Origin: an uncultured Bacteroides sp.
GTDB lineage: Bacteria; Bacteroidota; Bacteroidia; Bacteroidales; Bacteroidaceae
Length of the DNA: 64,000 nucleotides
Assembly (NCBI GenBank): GCA_945833835.1
Contig: CAMAFR010000001.1
Coordinates: 33,436-97,435 of the forward strand
Reading direction: 5' to 3'
This document shows positions 17,978 to 26,504 of the stretch, one piece after another (within the stretch, counting starts at the first letter, position 1; every line of letters begins with the position of its first letter). Under the pieces are notes generated by a model. It was not told where the DNA came from and did not search any database. It saw only the letters and a list, made by a program, of their open reading frames with translations. The position numbers and the translations under genes are program-made.

Positions 17978-19018
17978 TTATTTGTTAAGTTGTTGCTTTA
18001 ATTCTTCTATTTCTTTCTGCAGCCGGCCCAGTTCGGTGTACATCTCGGGCAGTTTCTTATAGATGGCGGCCGACCGTGCGAACTGTTTGGGGTCAATGGC
18101 TGGATACCCCATCAGGGTAGTGTTGTCTTTCACATTGCCCGGTATGCCCGATTGGGCGCCGATGGTGACATGGTTGCCCACTTTGATGTGGCCGGCCACA
18201 CCTACCTGTCCGCCCACCATACACCATTCGCCCATTTTGGCGGAGCCGGCAATGCCGGTTTGCGAGGCGATGACCGTATGGCTGCCGATCTCCACGTTGT
18301 GTGCCACCTGAATCAGGTTGTCCAGCTTGACCCCTTTGTGCAGGAGGGTGGCTCCCATTGTGGCGCGGTCAATGCATGTGTTGGCGCCAATCTCCACATC
18401 GTCTTCCAGAACGGCGATACCTATTTGGGGGATTTTCTCGAAGCCTTCGGGGGTAGGGGCGAACCCGAATCCGTCAGCTCCCACCACCGAGCCGGCGTGC
18501 AGGATGCAACGGTTGCCAATGCGGCAGTCGTGATAGACGGTGGCATGGGCATAGAGGATGCAGTGGCTGCCCACCTTGGCATGGCTCCCTACGGTGGCGT
18601 GGGGATGGAGGGCCGTTCCGTCGCCTATCTCGGCATAGTCGCCCACGCAGGCAAACGGGGCCAGGTACACATCTTTGCCTATTTTGGCGGTCGGTGCCAC
18701 ATAAGCCAGCGGGTCAATGCCCGTACGTATGGGCCGGCTCTGTTCGTAGAGCGTCATCAGTTTGGCCAGGCTTTCATAAGCGTTGTCCACCTTGATCAAG
18801 GTGGCCGCCACTTCCTGTTCCGGCTCGAAATCCTTGTTCACCAGTACAATGGAAGATTGGGTGGTATAAATATAATGGGTGTATTTGGGATTGGAGAGAA
18901 AGGAGAGCGCTCCGGGCATCCCTTCTTCTATCTTGGCAAAGGTATGTACCGTTGCATGCTCGTCTCCAATGATGGTTCCGTGGATATATTCTGCAATTTG
19001 TTTAGCTGAAAACTCCAT
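17978..19018 (-). CDS. lpxD: UDP-3-O-acylglucosamine N-acyltransferase LpxD
   Basis: Third step of lipid A synthesis; it adds the N-linked acyl chain. The 346-residue protein has the LpxD N-terminal domain ([20 protein letters not shown]), a long series of hexapeptide repeats, the catalytic histidine in [22 protein letters not shown], and a C-terminal coiled-coil helix ending [11 protein letters not shown]. It is the first lpx gene on this strand, seven bases ahead of lpxC-fabZ, and its upstream region carries two matching palindromes that may be regulatory. Confidence 0.95.
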   Translation of the reverse strand: MEFSAKQIAEYIHGTIIGDEHATVHTFAKIEEGMPGALSFLSNPKYTHYIYTTQSSIVLVNKDFEPEQEVAATLIKVDNAYESLAKLMTLYEQSRPIRTGIDPLAYVAPTAKIGKDVYLAPFACVGDYAEIGDGTALHPHATVGSHAKVGSHCILYAHATVYHDCRIGNRCILHAGSVVGADGFGFAPTPEGFEKIPQIGIAVLEDDVEIGANTCIDRATMGATLLHKGVKLDNLIQVAHNVEIGSHTVIASQTGIAGSAKMGEWCMVGGQVGVAGHIKVGNHVTIGAQSGIPGNVKDNTTLMGYPAIDPKQFARSAAIYKKLPEMYTELGRLQKEIEELKQQLNK

Positions 19019-19104
19019 ATTTACATCTGTTTTAGTAATTTCTTAATTGGCTTCCTAATGATAGGCTGATTATTCATAATGGAAGGCAGTATCTGCTCCT
19101 TCCG

Positions 19105-19127
19105 CACTTAATTCCGCAAATTAAGTG
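19105..19127. promoter_or_regulatory. AT-rich palindrome upstream of lpxD
   Basis: CACTTAATT (19105-19113) pairs perfectly with AATTAAGTG (19119-19127), with TATTTTTTTTAG following on the plus strand. It looks like a terminator on the plus strand, but no plus-strand gene lies before it. On the minus strand it covers TTAATTTG, one base from a -7 box, about 100 bases ahead of lpxD, so an operator is possible. Confidence 0.4.
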
Positions 19128-19152
19128 TATTTTTTTTAGATTACCTTGTAAA

Positions 19153-19191
19153 ATGACAAATATTTGTCATAGAGGTGACAGAAAACTGTCA
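19153..19191. promoter_or_regulatory. Twin TGACA-N6-TGTCA palindromes
   Basis: ATGACAAATATTTGTCAT (19153-19170) is a perfect 18-bp palindrome, and TGACAGAAAACTGTCA (19176-19191) repeats the same arms with the same 6-bp spacing. The two are 22 bp apart centre to centre, two turns of the helix, as expected for two dimers of one regulator binding the same face. They lie 135 bases upstream of lpxD. Confidence 0.6.
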
Positions 19192-19273
19192 AAACAGTGT
19201 GGAAGGTGGAGGAGGAATGGGCGGTTTTCGGGCCGACGGGGAAGGATGAAAATGCAAAGCAGGCCGGCAGGAA

Positions 19274-19456
19274 GAGGGTGTGTCAAAACAAAGTCAATCC
19301 GTCATCTTGTCTGTCATTCTGAGCGAAAGCGAAGAAACAACGTTCGGCGGCCCGAAGGGGAAAGCCAATCTGTTAGCGAAAAGTGGATGTTTTCAGATTC
19401 TTCACTCCATTCAGAATGACAATTCAATATGTACTGCTGAGTTTTGACACACCCTC
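19274..19456. mobile_element. 183-bp MITE/REP-like element with 16-bp terminal inverted repeats
   Basis: GAGGGTGTGTCAAAAC (19274-19289) and its exact reverse complement (19441-19456) bound the element. Inside is a nested inverted repeat, TGTCATTCTGA (19312-19322) with TCAGAATGACA (19411-19421), next to the GAGCGAAAGCGAAGAA sequence common to this repeat family. It has no convincing reading frame, so any movement would need enzymes from elsewhere. Related copies are in the windows near 34593, 39501 and 59951. Confidence 0.65.
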
Positions 19457-19472
19457 AACGAAGCGGGGAGAA

Positions 19473-19553
19473 GACTGTCCGAGCACCCTTTTCGGGCTTT
19501 CCTTGTCGTTCGGCAGGACAAAAGGGCTGTTCTTTTCAGGTTCTCGGACGGTC
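19473..19553. other. Long imperfect hairpin downstream of pyrF
   Basis: GACTGTCCGAG (19473-19483) pairs with CTCGGACGGTC (19543-19553), one G-T pair, and CCCTTTT (19486-19492) with AAAAGGG (19520-19526) inside it. It lies 23 bases beyond the pyrF stop on the minus strand and may help end that transcript, although no clean T tract follows. Confidence 0.45.
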
Positions 19554-19575
19554 TGGAGGGGGGGGAAGAAGGTGG

Positions 19576-20406
19576 TCAGATGAGGTGGTGAGCCTGGAGC
19601 TGGGCTTCCATCTGCTGCTGCACTTTCTGTGCTTCTTGGCCGGCCACGGCGGCAAACTGTTCGCTCTTGTCAGCGTAGATGATGGCACGGCTGGAGTTGA
19701 CAATCAGACCGCATTGGTCCGTCATGCCGTATTGGCAGACCTCTTCCAGCGAACCACCTTGCGCGCCGATGCCCGGTACCAGCAGGAAATGGTCCGGAGC
19801 CACCCGACGGATATCCTCGAACATGCGGCCTTGTGTGGCGCCTACCACATACATCATCTGTCGGTCGTCGGCCCATTCCTGTGACTTGCGCAGCACTTTC
19901 TCGAACAGTCTTTCGCCTTCCGCATCGGTCGTCAGCTGGAAGTCGTGCGAGCCCTTGTTAGAGGTCAGTGCCAGCAGGATGACCCATTTCTCATCGTAGG
20001 TGAGGAACGGTGTCACGCTGTCTTCGCCCATATAGGGGGCCACTGTCACTGCGTCGACGTCCAGTTCGTAGAAGAAAGTACGGGCGTACATGGCCGACGT
20101 GTTGCCGATGTCGCCGCGTTTGGCGTCGGCAATGATGAACTGGTCGGGATAGTTCCACTTGAGGTAGTTCACGGTCTTCTCAAAGGCAGTCCAGCCCTTT
20201 ACCCCCATGATTTCATAAAAAGCCAGGTTGGGCTTATAGGCAATGCAGTAAGGGGCGGTGGCGTCAATGATGGCCTTGTTGAAGGCGAAGAGGGGATCTT
20301 CTTCCTTCAGCAGGTGTTCCGGAATCTTCTTTATATCAGTGTCCAATCCTACGCAAAGAAATGACTTTTTACGCTTGATGTTTTCAAATAATTCTTGCTT
20401 GTTCAT
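19576..20406 (-). CDS. pyrF: Orotidine 5'-phosphate decarboxylase PyrF
   Basis: Last step of UMP synthesis. The 276-residue length and the motifs [16 protein letters not shown] near the start, [17 protein letters not shown] (the catalytic Lys/Asp region) and [14 protein letters not shown] near the end place it in the longer, type 2 PyrF group found in Bacteroidota and actinobacteria. The stop of the upstream prfA lies 35 bases away on the same strand, so purM, prfA and pyrF may share a transcript. Confidence 0.94.
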   Translation of the reverse strand: MNKQELFENIKRKKSFLCVGLDTDIKKIPEHLLKEEDPLFAFNKAIIDATAPYCIAYKPNLAFYEIMGVKGWTAFEKTVNYLKWNYPDQFIIADAKRGDIGNTSAMYARTFFYELDVDAVTVAPYMGEDSVTPFLTYDEKWVILLALTSNKGSHDFQLTTDAEGERLFEKVLRKSQEWADDRQMMYVVGATQGRMFEDIRRVAPDHFLLVPGIGAQGGSLEEVCQYGMTDQCGLIVNSSRAIIYADKSEQFAAVAGQEAQKVQQQMEAQLQAHHLI

Positions 20407-20441
20407 CTTTCTTGTTGTTTTATGAGTTCGATTTTAGGTTG

Positions 20442-21548
20442 TTACAGTTCACTCTCTTTCAGTCGTTCCGCATTTTCGGCCACAATCAGGTGGTCAATGC
20501 AGTCTTGTATATCGCCGTCCATAAACGCCGCCAGGTTGTAGATGGTGTAGTTGATGCGGTGGTCGGTGATGCGTCCCTGTGGGTAATTGTAGGTGCGTAT
20601 CTTGGCCGATCGGTCGCCCGTCGATACCATCGTCTTCCGCTTGCTGGCAATGTCGTCGATGTACTTCTGGTGCTCCTTGTCATAGATAAAGGTACGCAGG
20701 CGCGAGAGGGCCCGTTCCTTGTTCTTGGGCTGGTCGCGCGTTTCAGTGCATTCTATCAGGATTTCCTCCACGATGCCGGTGTTCGGGTTTTTCCAGTTGT
20801 AGCGCAGCCGTACGCCCGATTCCACCTTGTTGACGTTCTGTCCGCCGGCACCGCCGCTCCGGAACGTGTCCCACTTGATTTCGCCTTCATTGATTTCTAC
20901 GTCAAAGGGCTCTGCTTCGGGCAGTACGGCGACCGATGCGGCCGAGGTATGTACACGTCCCTGTGTCTCGGTGGCCGGTACGCGCTGCACCCGGTGTACG
21001 CCTGATTCGTATTTCAGGGTGCCATAGACCTTGTTGCCCGTGACGGAGCAGATGATTTCCTTGAAACCTCCGGCAGCTCCTTCATTGGCGCTCGATACCT
21101 CCAGCTTCCAGCCTTTCGACTCGCAGTACTTGCCGTACATTCGGAACAGGTCACCGGCGAAGATGGCTGCCTCATCGCCTCCCGTTCCTCCTCGTATTTC
21201 CAGAATGGCGTTGCGGTCGTCCTGCGGGTCGGCAGGAATCAGCAGCAGCTTGATGGCTTCCTCCAGCTCGGGCAGGCGTGCCTCGCAGGCCGCTGCCTCC
21301 TCGCGGGCCATTTCCTTCATCTCGGGGTCGTTCTCGCCCATCATGGCCTTGGCCTCCTCCAGTCCGTTCAGGCATTGCAGGTATTCCTTGCGGGCCTTCA
21401 TCAGGTCGCCCAGTTCCTTGTATTCCTTGGTCAGCTTGACATACCGTTTCTGATCGGCAATGACAGCAGGGTCGGTGATAAGGGTCGACACTTCCTCGAA
21501 CCTTGCCACCAGCCCGTCCAGTTTCTCTAATAACGTGTTTTCCGCCAT
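20442..21548 (-). CDS. prfA: Peptide chain release factor 1
   Basis: Release factor recognising UAA and UAG. The GGQ peptide-release motif is in FRSGGAGGQNVNKVESGVR and the PxT stop-codon reader is PAT in RVQRVPATETQGRVHTSA; both are in the usual order and spacing for RF1. I start at the ATG at 21548 (MAENTLLEKLDGL), giving 368 residues, since the 69 residues upstream in the same frame overlap purM and look like noise. It is 17 bases downstream of purM. Confidence 0.94.
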   Translation of the reverse strand: MAENTLLEKLDGLVARFEEVSTLITDPAVIADQKRYVKLTKEYKELGDLMKARKEYLQCLNGLEEAKAMMGENDPEMKEMAREEAAACEARLPELEEAIKLLLIPADPQDDRNAILEIRGGTGGDEAAIFAGDLFRMYGKYCESKGWKLEVSSANEGAAGGFKEIICSVTGNKVYGTLKYESGVHRVQRVPATETQGRVHTSAASVAVLPEAEPFDVEINEGEIKWDTFRSGGAGGQNVNKVESGVRLRYNWKNPNTGIVEEILIECTETRDQPKNKERALSRLRTFIYDKEHQKYIDDIASKRKTMVSTGDRSAKIRTYNYPQGRITDHRINYTIYNLAAFMDGDIQDCIDHLIVAENAERLKESEL

Positions 21549-21565
21549 GTGCAACCAAGGATAAA

Positions 21566-22735
21566 TCAGTAGGTGAACTCGCCGAACTCCGACCGGATGA
21601 TGAGTTCCTTGTGGTCGCTTTCCTCGATACGTCCTATCACCTGTGCGTCGATGTTGAAGCTCTTCGAGATGGCAATGACCTCTTCGGCATATTCGGGAGA
21701 GAGATAGACCTCCAGGCGGTGGCCCATGTTGAAGACCTTGTACATCTCGTCCCACTCGGTGCCGCTTTGCTCCTTGATGGTGCGGAACAAGGGGGGAACC
21801 GGGAAAAGATGGTCTTTGACCACCCGGCAGTTGTCGCCCACGAAATGCAGCACTTTGGTCTGTGCCCCGCCCGAGCAGTGCACCATGCCGTGTATCTGTG
21901 GACGCAGGGCGTCCAGCAGTTTCTTGACCACCGGAGCATAGGTGCGGGTGGGCGACAGCACCAGTTTGCCGGCATCAATCGGGCTGCCATCTACGCTGTC
22001 GGTCAGTCGCAGGCCGCCGCTGTACACCAGTTCGGCGGGTACGCCGTGGTCATAGCTTTCGGGATATTTCTCGGCCAGGTATTTGGAGAACACGTCATGA
22101 CGTGCACTGGTCAGGCCGTTGCTGCCCATTCCGCCGTTGTATTCCTTTTCGTAAGTGGCCTGTCCGTAGGAAGCCAGGCCCACAATGACATCTCCCGGAC
22201 GTATGTTGGCGTTGTTGATGACGTCGCTCCGTTTCATGCGGCAGGTCACGGTAGAGTCGACAATGATGGTCCGGACCAGGTCGCCTACGTCGGCGGTCTC
22301 TCCACCGGTGGCATATACGCCGACTCCCATCTCACGCAGTTCTGCCAGCAGTTCGTCCGTACCGTTGATGATGGCAGAGATGACTTCGCCCGGCACCAAC
22401 AGTTTGTTGCGGCCGATGGTAGAGGAGACCAGGATGTTGTCAACGGCACCCACGCACAGCAGGTCGTCGATGTTCATAATCAAGGCATCTTGTGCGATTC
22501 CTTTCCATACAGACAGGTCGCCCGTCTCTTTCCAGTAAAGGTAGGCCAGTGACGATTTGGTACCGGCGCCGTCGGCATGCATGATGTTGCAGTATTCGGG
22601 GTCGCCGCCCAGAATATCTGGGATAATCTTGCAGAAGGCCTGGGGGAAAATGCCTTTGTCGATGTTCTTGATAGCGTTATGCACATCTTCTTTGGAGGCG
22701 GAAACGCCGCGTTGCATATATCGTTGGTTACTCAT
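21566..22735 (-). CDS. purM: Phosphoribosylformylglycinamidine cyclo-ligase (AIR synthase) PurM
   Basis: Purine biosynthesis enzyme closing the imidazole ring of AIR. The 389-residue protein is longer than the E. coli enzyme, as is common in this phylum. It has GVSASKEDVHNAIKN at the N-terminus, HADGAGTKSSLAY for nucleotide binding, and a GGETADVGDLV segment typical of the PurM/SelD/HypE fold. A -7 box lies upstream. Confidence 0.92.
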   Translation of the reverse strand: MSNQRYMQRGVSASKEDVHNAIKNIDKGIFPQAFCKIIPDILGGDPEYCNIMHADGAGTKSSLAYLYWKETGDLSVWKGIAQDALIMNIDDLLCVGAVDNILVSSTIGRNKLLVPGEVISAIINGTDELLAELREMGVGVYATGGETADVGDLVRTIIVDSTVTCRMKRSDVINNANIRPGDVIVGLASYGQATYEKEYNGGMGSNGLTSARHDVFSKYLAEKYPESYDHGVPAELVYSGGLRLTDSVDGSPIDAGKLVLSPTRTYAPVVKKLLDALRPQIHGMVHCSGGAQTKVLHFVGDNCRVVKDHLFPVPPLFRTIKEQSGTEWDEMYKVFNMGHRLEVYLSPEYAEEVIAISKSFNIDAQVIGRIEESDHKELIIRSEFGEFTY

Positions 22736-22778
22736 AAGATAGTAGATTATAATTATATTCTTTTTCTCTAATAATGTG

Positions 22779-22786
22779 CAAAAGTA
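22779..22786 (-). promoter_or_regulatory. -7 element for purM
   Basis: TACTTTTG on the minus strand, 44 bases before the purM start; no clear -33 partner. It suggests purM-prfA-pyrF can be transcribed independently of the glycosidase gene ahead of it. Confidence 0.5.
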
Positions 22787-22823
22787 GCGAATGTTTTGCG
22801 GAAAACCATCATGTTTCCTGATT

Positions 22824-24494
22824 TTATCGTAGGATAGTACCGAGAAGGTGGATCTTTCCGTCAGAGGTCTTCAGACTGACACGGTAGAAGCCTGTTCCCA
22901 GCTTTTCGAAGGGGGCGGTGTCATTGGTCAGCCGCAGGATTTCCTTTCCGGTCAGGTCGGCGATGATGAGGGTACCTCCTTCTGGAATAGAGGGCAGTTG
23001 CTGCAACACTTCGGGCTGGAGATCTGTCGGTGCGTTGAGGGCCAGCGGCTGGCTTTCGTTGCCGTAGCGGTCTACAGCGGTCACGGCCCAATAGATTTTC
23101 TGTAGCCAGGGGGCGGAGGGCCGGTAGGTGAAACAGGTGTCGGCCACCCGCGCTTCGACCAGGGTGGATGCCTGCTCTGTGTCTACGGGATAGCTGTTCG
23201 AGGCATAGATGCGGTAATACACGCTGAAGGGGATGGAGTTGTCCGTGGAGGCGTTCCAGCCCAGTTGTGTGACCCCGTCCTCAAAGCGCAAAGTCGGGCC
23301 GGTGGGCACTGTCGGCGGAATGCTGTCTTGCCAGGTCATGGCCGGCCACACAGCGGGTGCCGTATAGAACTCGTCCTTGATTTCATCCATCAGTCCCTGG
23401 GTGTTGTCCATCAGGAACCGGTTCCGGAAATAGGCTTGCCCGTCGGCTTGGATGCTGCGCAGGAAGTAGAGTTGACGCACCACTTCATCCAGCTTCCATT
23501 TCCCTTCGCTCGGGTGGAGGAAATAGATGCCGAGTCCCGGCACTATCCAGCGGTGGTTGTCGTGCTCTTTCCAGTCGATGGCGAAGGGGTAGAAGTGGTT
23601 GCCTTGGAAGTACATCATCGGGAACAAGGCATCGTGGATGCCCTGCTGTATCCATAGCTGGGCATCTTGGAAGACAATGTCGTAAGCGTTCCAGCCTTTG
23701 GAGGTGTAGCGTCGGGTGTCGTTGTATTTGCCTACGGGTGAGCTGCTGACCTTCACCCAGGGCTTCAGCCGCTTGATGTCGGTATAGAGCCGTCGGACGA
23801 TGCGGGTGATGTTGTTGCGTCGCCAGTCCTTCCAGTCCTGTTGCTGGCCATACCGCCGGTAGGTGTCTTTGTCGGGGAATTTCGGCGAGTGTTCGGGGTA
23901 GCGGATATAGTCGAAATGGATGCCGTCTACGTCATAGCGCGAGACGATTTCTGTCACGATGCCCGACAGGTAATCGGCCGTACCGGGCTGTCCTGGATCA
24001 AGGTACCACACATTGTGGTATTTCTTGCACAGCTTGGGATGCTGGCGGACGACGTTCTTGGTCCCTAAAGTGCGTATCTGCCGTTCGTTGCCGACGGGGA
24101 TGGTGACTACCCAGGCGTGCAGTTCCATGCCCCGTTTGTGGCATTCTTCGATGGCGAAGGCCAGCGGGTCGTATCCGGGGTCCTGTCCGGCATGTCCGGT
24201 GAACGCCTCGGTGAACGCCTCGTATTTCGACGGGTAAGCCACGTCCCCCCTGATGCGTGCCTGGTAGAGCACGGTGTTGAAATGGGCTTCTTTCAGCCGG
24301 TCAAGCAGGTCGCACAGCTCCTGTTGCTGTTTCAACCGCCGTTGCGGGGTGTTGGCCTTCGTGGTCGGCCAGTCCAGTCCGCCCAGTGTCGTCAGCCAGG
24401 TGGCCCTGATTTCGTGCTTGGGTTGGGCCTTCAGGGGGAGGACGGCGGTGCTTACGGATAAAAATACAAGAAGAAAAATACGTAAAGTGTTCAT
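22824..24494 (-). CDS. Secreted GHL10-family glycosidase-like protein
   Basis: A 556-residue exported protein. A cleavable signal peptide (to about residue 23, ending LKAQ) is followed by a GHL10 (DUF187-like) TIM-barrel domain: HEIRATWLTTLGGLDWPTT, LHAWVVTIPVG, DGIHFDYIRYP and VKVSSSPVG. The last 170 residues look like a fibronectin III domain and a short C-terminal strand domain of the secretion-tail type (EILRLTND...GFYRVSLKTSDGK). The family is related to GH10-like and GH13-like barrels, but substrates are largely unknown; peptidoglycan-type glycan cleavage has been suggested for relatives. A -7 box lies at 24516-24523. Confidence 0.85.
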   Translation of the reverse strand: MNTLRIFLLVFLSVSTAVLPLKAQPKHEIRATWLTTLGGLDWPTTKANTPQRRLKQQQELCDLLDRLKEAHFNTVLYQARIRGDVAYPSKYEAFTEAFTGHAGQDPGYDPLAFAIEECHKRGMELHAWVVTIPVGNERQIRTLGTKNVVRQHPKLCKKYHNVWYLDPGQPGTADYLSGIVTEIVSRYDVDGIHFDYIRYPEHSPKFPDKDTYRRYGQQQDWKDWRRNNITRIVRRLYTDIKRLKPWVKVSSSPVGKYNDTRRYTSKGWNAYDIVFQDAQLWIQQGIHDALFPMMYFQGNHFYPFAIDWKEHDNHRWIVPGLGIYFLHPSEGKWKLDEVVRQLYFLRSIQADGQAYFRNRFLMDNTQGLMDEIKDEFYTAPAVWPAMTWQDSIPPTVPTGPTLRFEDGVTQLGWNASTDNSIPFSVYYRIYASNSYPVDTEQASTLVEARVADTCFTYRPSAPWLQKIYWAVTAVDRYGNESQPLALNAPTDLQPEVLQQLPSIPEGGTLIIADLTGKEILRLTNDTAPFEKLGTGFYRVSLKTSDGKIHLLGTILR

Positions 24495-24515
24495 TATGTC
24501 CTAATTTTTGTGGTG

Positions 24516-24552
24516 CAAAGATAGAAAGTATTCTTAATAATGGTTACTTTTG
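24516..24552. promoter_or_regulatory. Back-to-back promoters, glycosidase and CstA genes
   Basis: TATCTTTG on the minus strand (24516-24523) serves the glycosidase gene, and TACTTTTG on the plus strand (24545-24552) serves the CstA gene. The two -7 boxes are only 21 bases apart, so polymerases at the two promoters would compete. No TTTG -33 box is evident for either. Confidence 0.55.
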
Positions 24553-24585
24553 CAGCCGATTCTACTTAACAAACATAATTTCTGT

Positions 24586-26034
24586 ATGGTAACATTTACG
24601 ATTGCATTACTGGTCCTTGTGGCCGGCTACTGGCTGTACGGCAGTTATATAGACCGCCTGTTCGGTCCTGACCCTTTGCGCAAGACCCCTGCGCTGGCGA
24701 TGGCGGACGGGGTGGACTATCTTCCGCTGCCTACCTGGAAAGTCTATATGATTCAGTTCTTGAATATTGCCGGATTGGGCCCGATTTTCGGTGCCATTAT
24801 GGGTGCCCAGTTTGGTACGGCCTCTTATCTGTGGATTGTGTTCGGTACGTTGTTTGCCGGGGCGGTACACGATTTCCTGTCGGGCACGTTGTCCTTGCGC
24901 CATGCTGGCGAGAGCCTGCCTCAGCTCATAGGCCGCTATCTGGGTCCCCGCACCCAGCGTTTTGCCTGTGCCTTTACGGTTCTGCTGATGATTCTGGTAG
25001 GGGCAGTGTTCGTGTCCGGTCCGGCGGAACTGTTGGCCGGTATGACGCCCGATTCACTGGACGTTTATTTCTGGGTGGCCGTCATCTTCCTCTATTATAT
25101 ACTGGCTACGTTGTTGCCGATTGACAAGATTATCGGCCGCATCTATCCGCTGTTTGCCATTGCCCTGCTGTTCATGGCCGTCGGGGTGCTGGTGATGCTG
25201 TATGTCAAACAGCCTGACCTGCCGGAGATGTGGAACGGCTTCGGCACCAAATACGAGTCGAATCCCATTTTCCCGATGATGTTCATCTCCATTGCCTGTG
25301 GTGCCATCAGTGGTTTCCACGCCACCCAATCGCCGATGATGGCCCGTTGCATCACCAACGAAAAGCATTGTCGTCCGGTGTTTTATGGTGCCATGGTGAC
25401 AGAAGGTATCGTGGCGTTGATATGGGCGGCTGCCGCCACCTGTTTCTTCCATGACAACGGCATTGTCGACCAGACGACAGGCATCGCCTATTCGGGCGCG
25501 AAGGTCGCTACGGAGATTTCCCACCAATGGCTGGGCACGGTAGGAGGCTTCCTGGCCATCCTGGGCATTGTGGCGGCTCCCATTACCAGTGGCGATACGG
25601 CACTGCGTTCGGCCCGTCTGATTTTGGCCGATTTCCTGCATTGGGAGCAGCACAGCATCCGCCGGAGGCTGATTATCTGTGTGCCGGTCTTTCTGATCAC
25701 CATCGCTGTCTTGCTGTACAGTTTTGGCGATGCGCAGGGCTTTAAGATCATCTGGCGTTATTTTGCCTGGTGTAACCAGACGTTGTCGGTCTTCACCTTG
25801 TGGGCACTGACCGTGTGGTTAGTGAAGGTACGCAAGAACTATTGGGTGACCTTGCTGCCCGCGTTGTTCATGACGACGGTGTGCTTCACGTATATCTTCA
25901 TTGCGCCCGAGGGGCTGGCCTTGCCTGCCGGGTGGGCTGGTGTGTTGGGCGGCGTAGCATTGGCAGCGGCTGCCGGTGGCTTTTTCGTATGGTTCAGAAA
26001 ATTTAGAAGCGTATGTGGAAAAAAGGATTGTTGA
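24586..26034 (+). CDS. CstA family carbon-starvation/peptide or pyruvate transporter
   Basis: A 482-residue inner-membrane protein with about 13 membrane segments. The N-terminal half shows the CstA signature: FLNIAGLGPIFGAIMGAQFG, then AGAVHDFLSGTLSLRHAGESLP and SGFHATQSPMMARC. Known members import peptides or pyruvate when carbon is short. The protein is shorter than E. coli CstA (about 700), as is usual for Bacteroidota homologues. I use the ATG at 24586 (MVTFTIALL) because the -7 box overlaps the earlier one. It overlaps the next gene by 22 bases, so a linked operon with two outer-membrane proteins is likely. Confidence 0.88.
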   Translation: MVTFTIALLVLVAGYWLYGSYIDRLFGPDPLRKTPALAMADGVDYLPLPTWKVYMIQFLNIAGLGPIFGAIMGAQFGTASYLWIVFGTLFAGAVHDFLSGTLSLRHAGESLPQLIGRYLGPRTQRFACAFTVLLMILVGAVFVSGPAELLAGMTPDSLDVYFWVAVIFLYYILATLLPIDKIIGRIYPLFAIALLFMAVGVLVMLYVKQPDLPEMWNGFGTKYESNPIFPMMFISIACGAISGFHATQSPMMARCITNEKHCRPVFYGAMVTEGIVALIWAAAATCFFHDNGIVDQTTGIAYSGAKVATEISHQWLGTVGGFLAILGIVAAPITSGDTALRSARLILADFLHWEQHSIRRRLIICVPVFLITIAVLLYSFGDAQGFKIIWRYFAWCNQTLSVFTLWALTVWLVKVRKNYWVTLLPALFMTTVCFTYIFIAPEGLALPAGWAGVLGGVALAAAAGGFFVWFRKFRSVCGKKDC

Positions 26035-26504
26035 TGGTGCTGTTGCTGCTGGTCGGCAGTCAGGCCCGTGCACAGTTTGAGCAGAATAAATGGTATTTGA
26101 ACGCGTCGCTGACGGGGCTCGACTTGTCGCACAGCAAGTATGAGGGAACCAACTTCGGTTTCAGCGTCAGTGGCGGCCCTTTTGTAGCGGACAATGTGGC
26201 GGTATTGCTCCATTTCCGGGGTAATTATTTAGAGAACGGCACGGATCAGACATCGGTGGGGGCGGGTGTCCGCTATTATTTTGCCAACTGCGGCGTGTAC
26301 GGTGGGCTGGCTTTTGCCTACAAGCATTTGTCGAACGGCGTGCTGAAGAAAGACTTGGTCTGTATGACTCCCGAGGTAGGCTATGCCTTCTTCTTGAACC
26401 GTTCGCTGACCATTGAACCGGCGGTTTATTATGACCTTAGTTTCAAGAATTTCTCTGATTACAGCAAACTGGGATTCAAGATAGGCTTTGGCTTTTATTT
26501 TTAA
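26013..26504 (+). CDS. Small outer-membrane beta-barrel protein
   Basis: A 163-residue protein with a signal peptide (MWKKGLLMVLLLLVGSQARAQ) and a mature part of about 142 residues made of alternating hydrophobic strands ending in aromatic KIGFGFYF, the C-terminal Phe expected for BAM-inserted barrels. Eight strands would fit, as in OmpX/OmpW-like barrels. Function is unknown. It overlaps the CstA gene by 22 bases and touches the next gene at TAATG, so the three are very probably expressed together. Confidence 0.75.
   Translation: MWKKGLLMVLLLLVGSQARAQFEQNKWYLNASLTGLDLSHSKYEGTNFGFSVSGGPFVADNVAVLLHFRGNYLENGTDQTSVGAGVRYYFANCGVYGGLAFAYKHLSNGVLKKDLVCMTPEVGYAFFLNRSLTIEPAVYYDLSFKNFSDYSKLGFKIGFGFYF

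Noticed and set aside
19105..19127. Plain intrinsic terminator for a plus-strand gene
   Set aside because: The hairpin and T tract fit, but no plus-strand gene lies upstream (lpxD reads the other way), so I list it as possible regulatory DNA instead.
19153..19583. Short plus-strand frames in the lpxD-pyrF gap
   Set aside because: They run through palindromes and the inverted-repeat element; their sequence is explained by the repeats.
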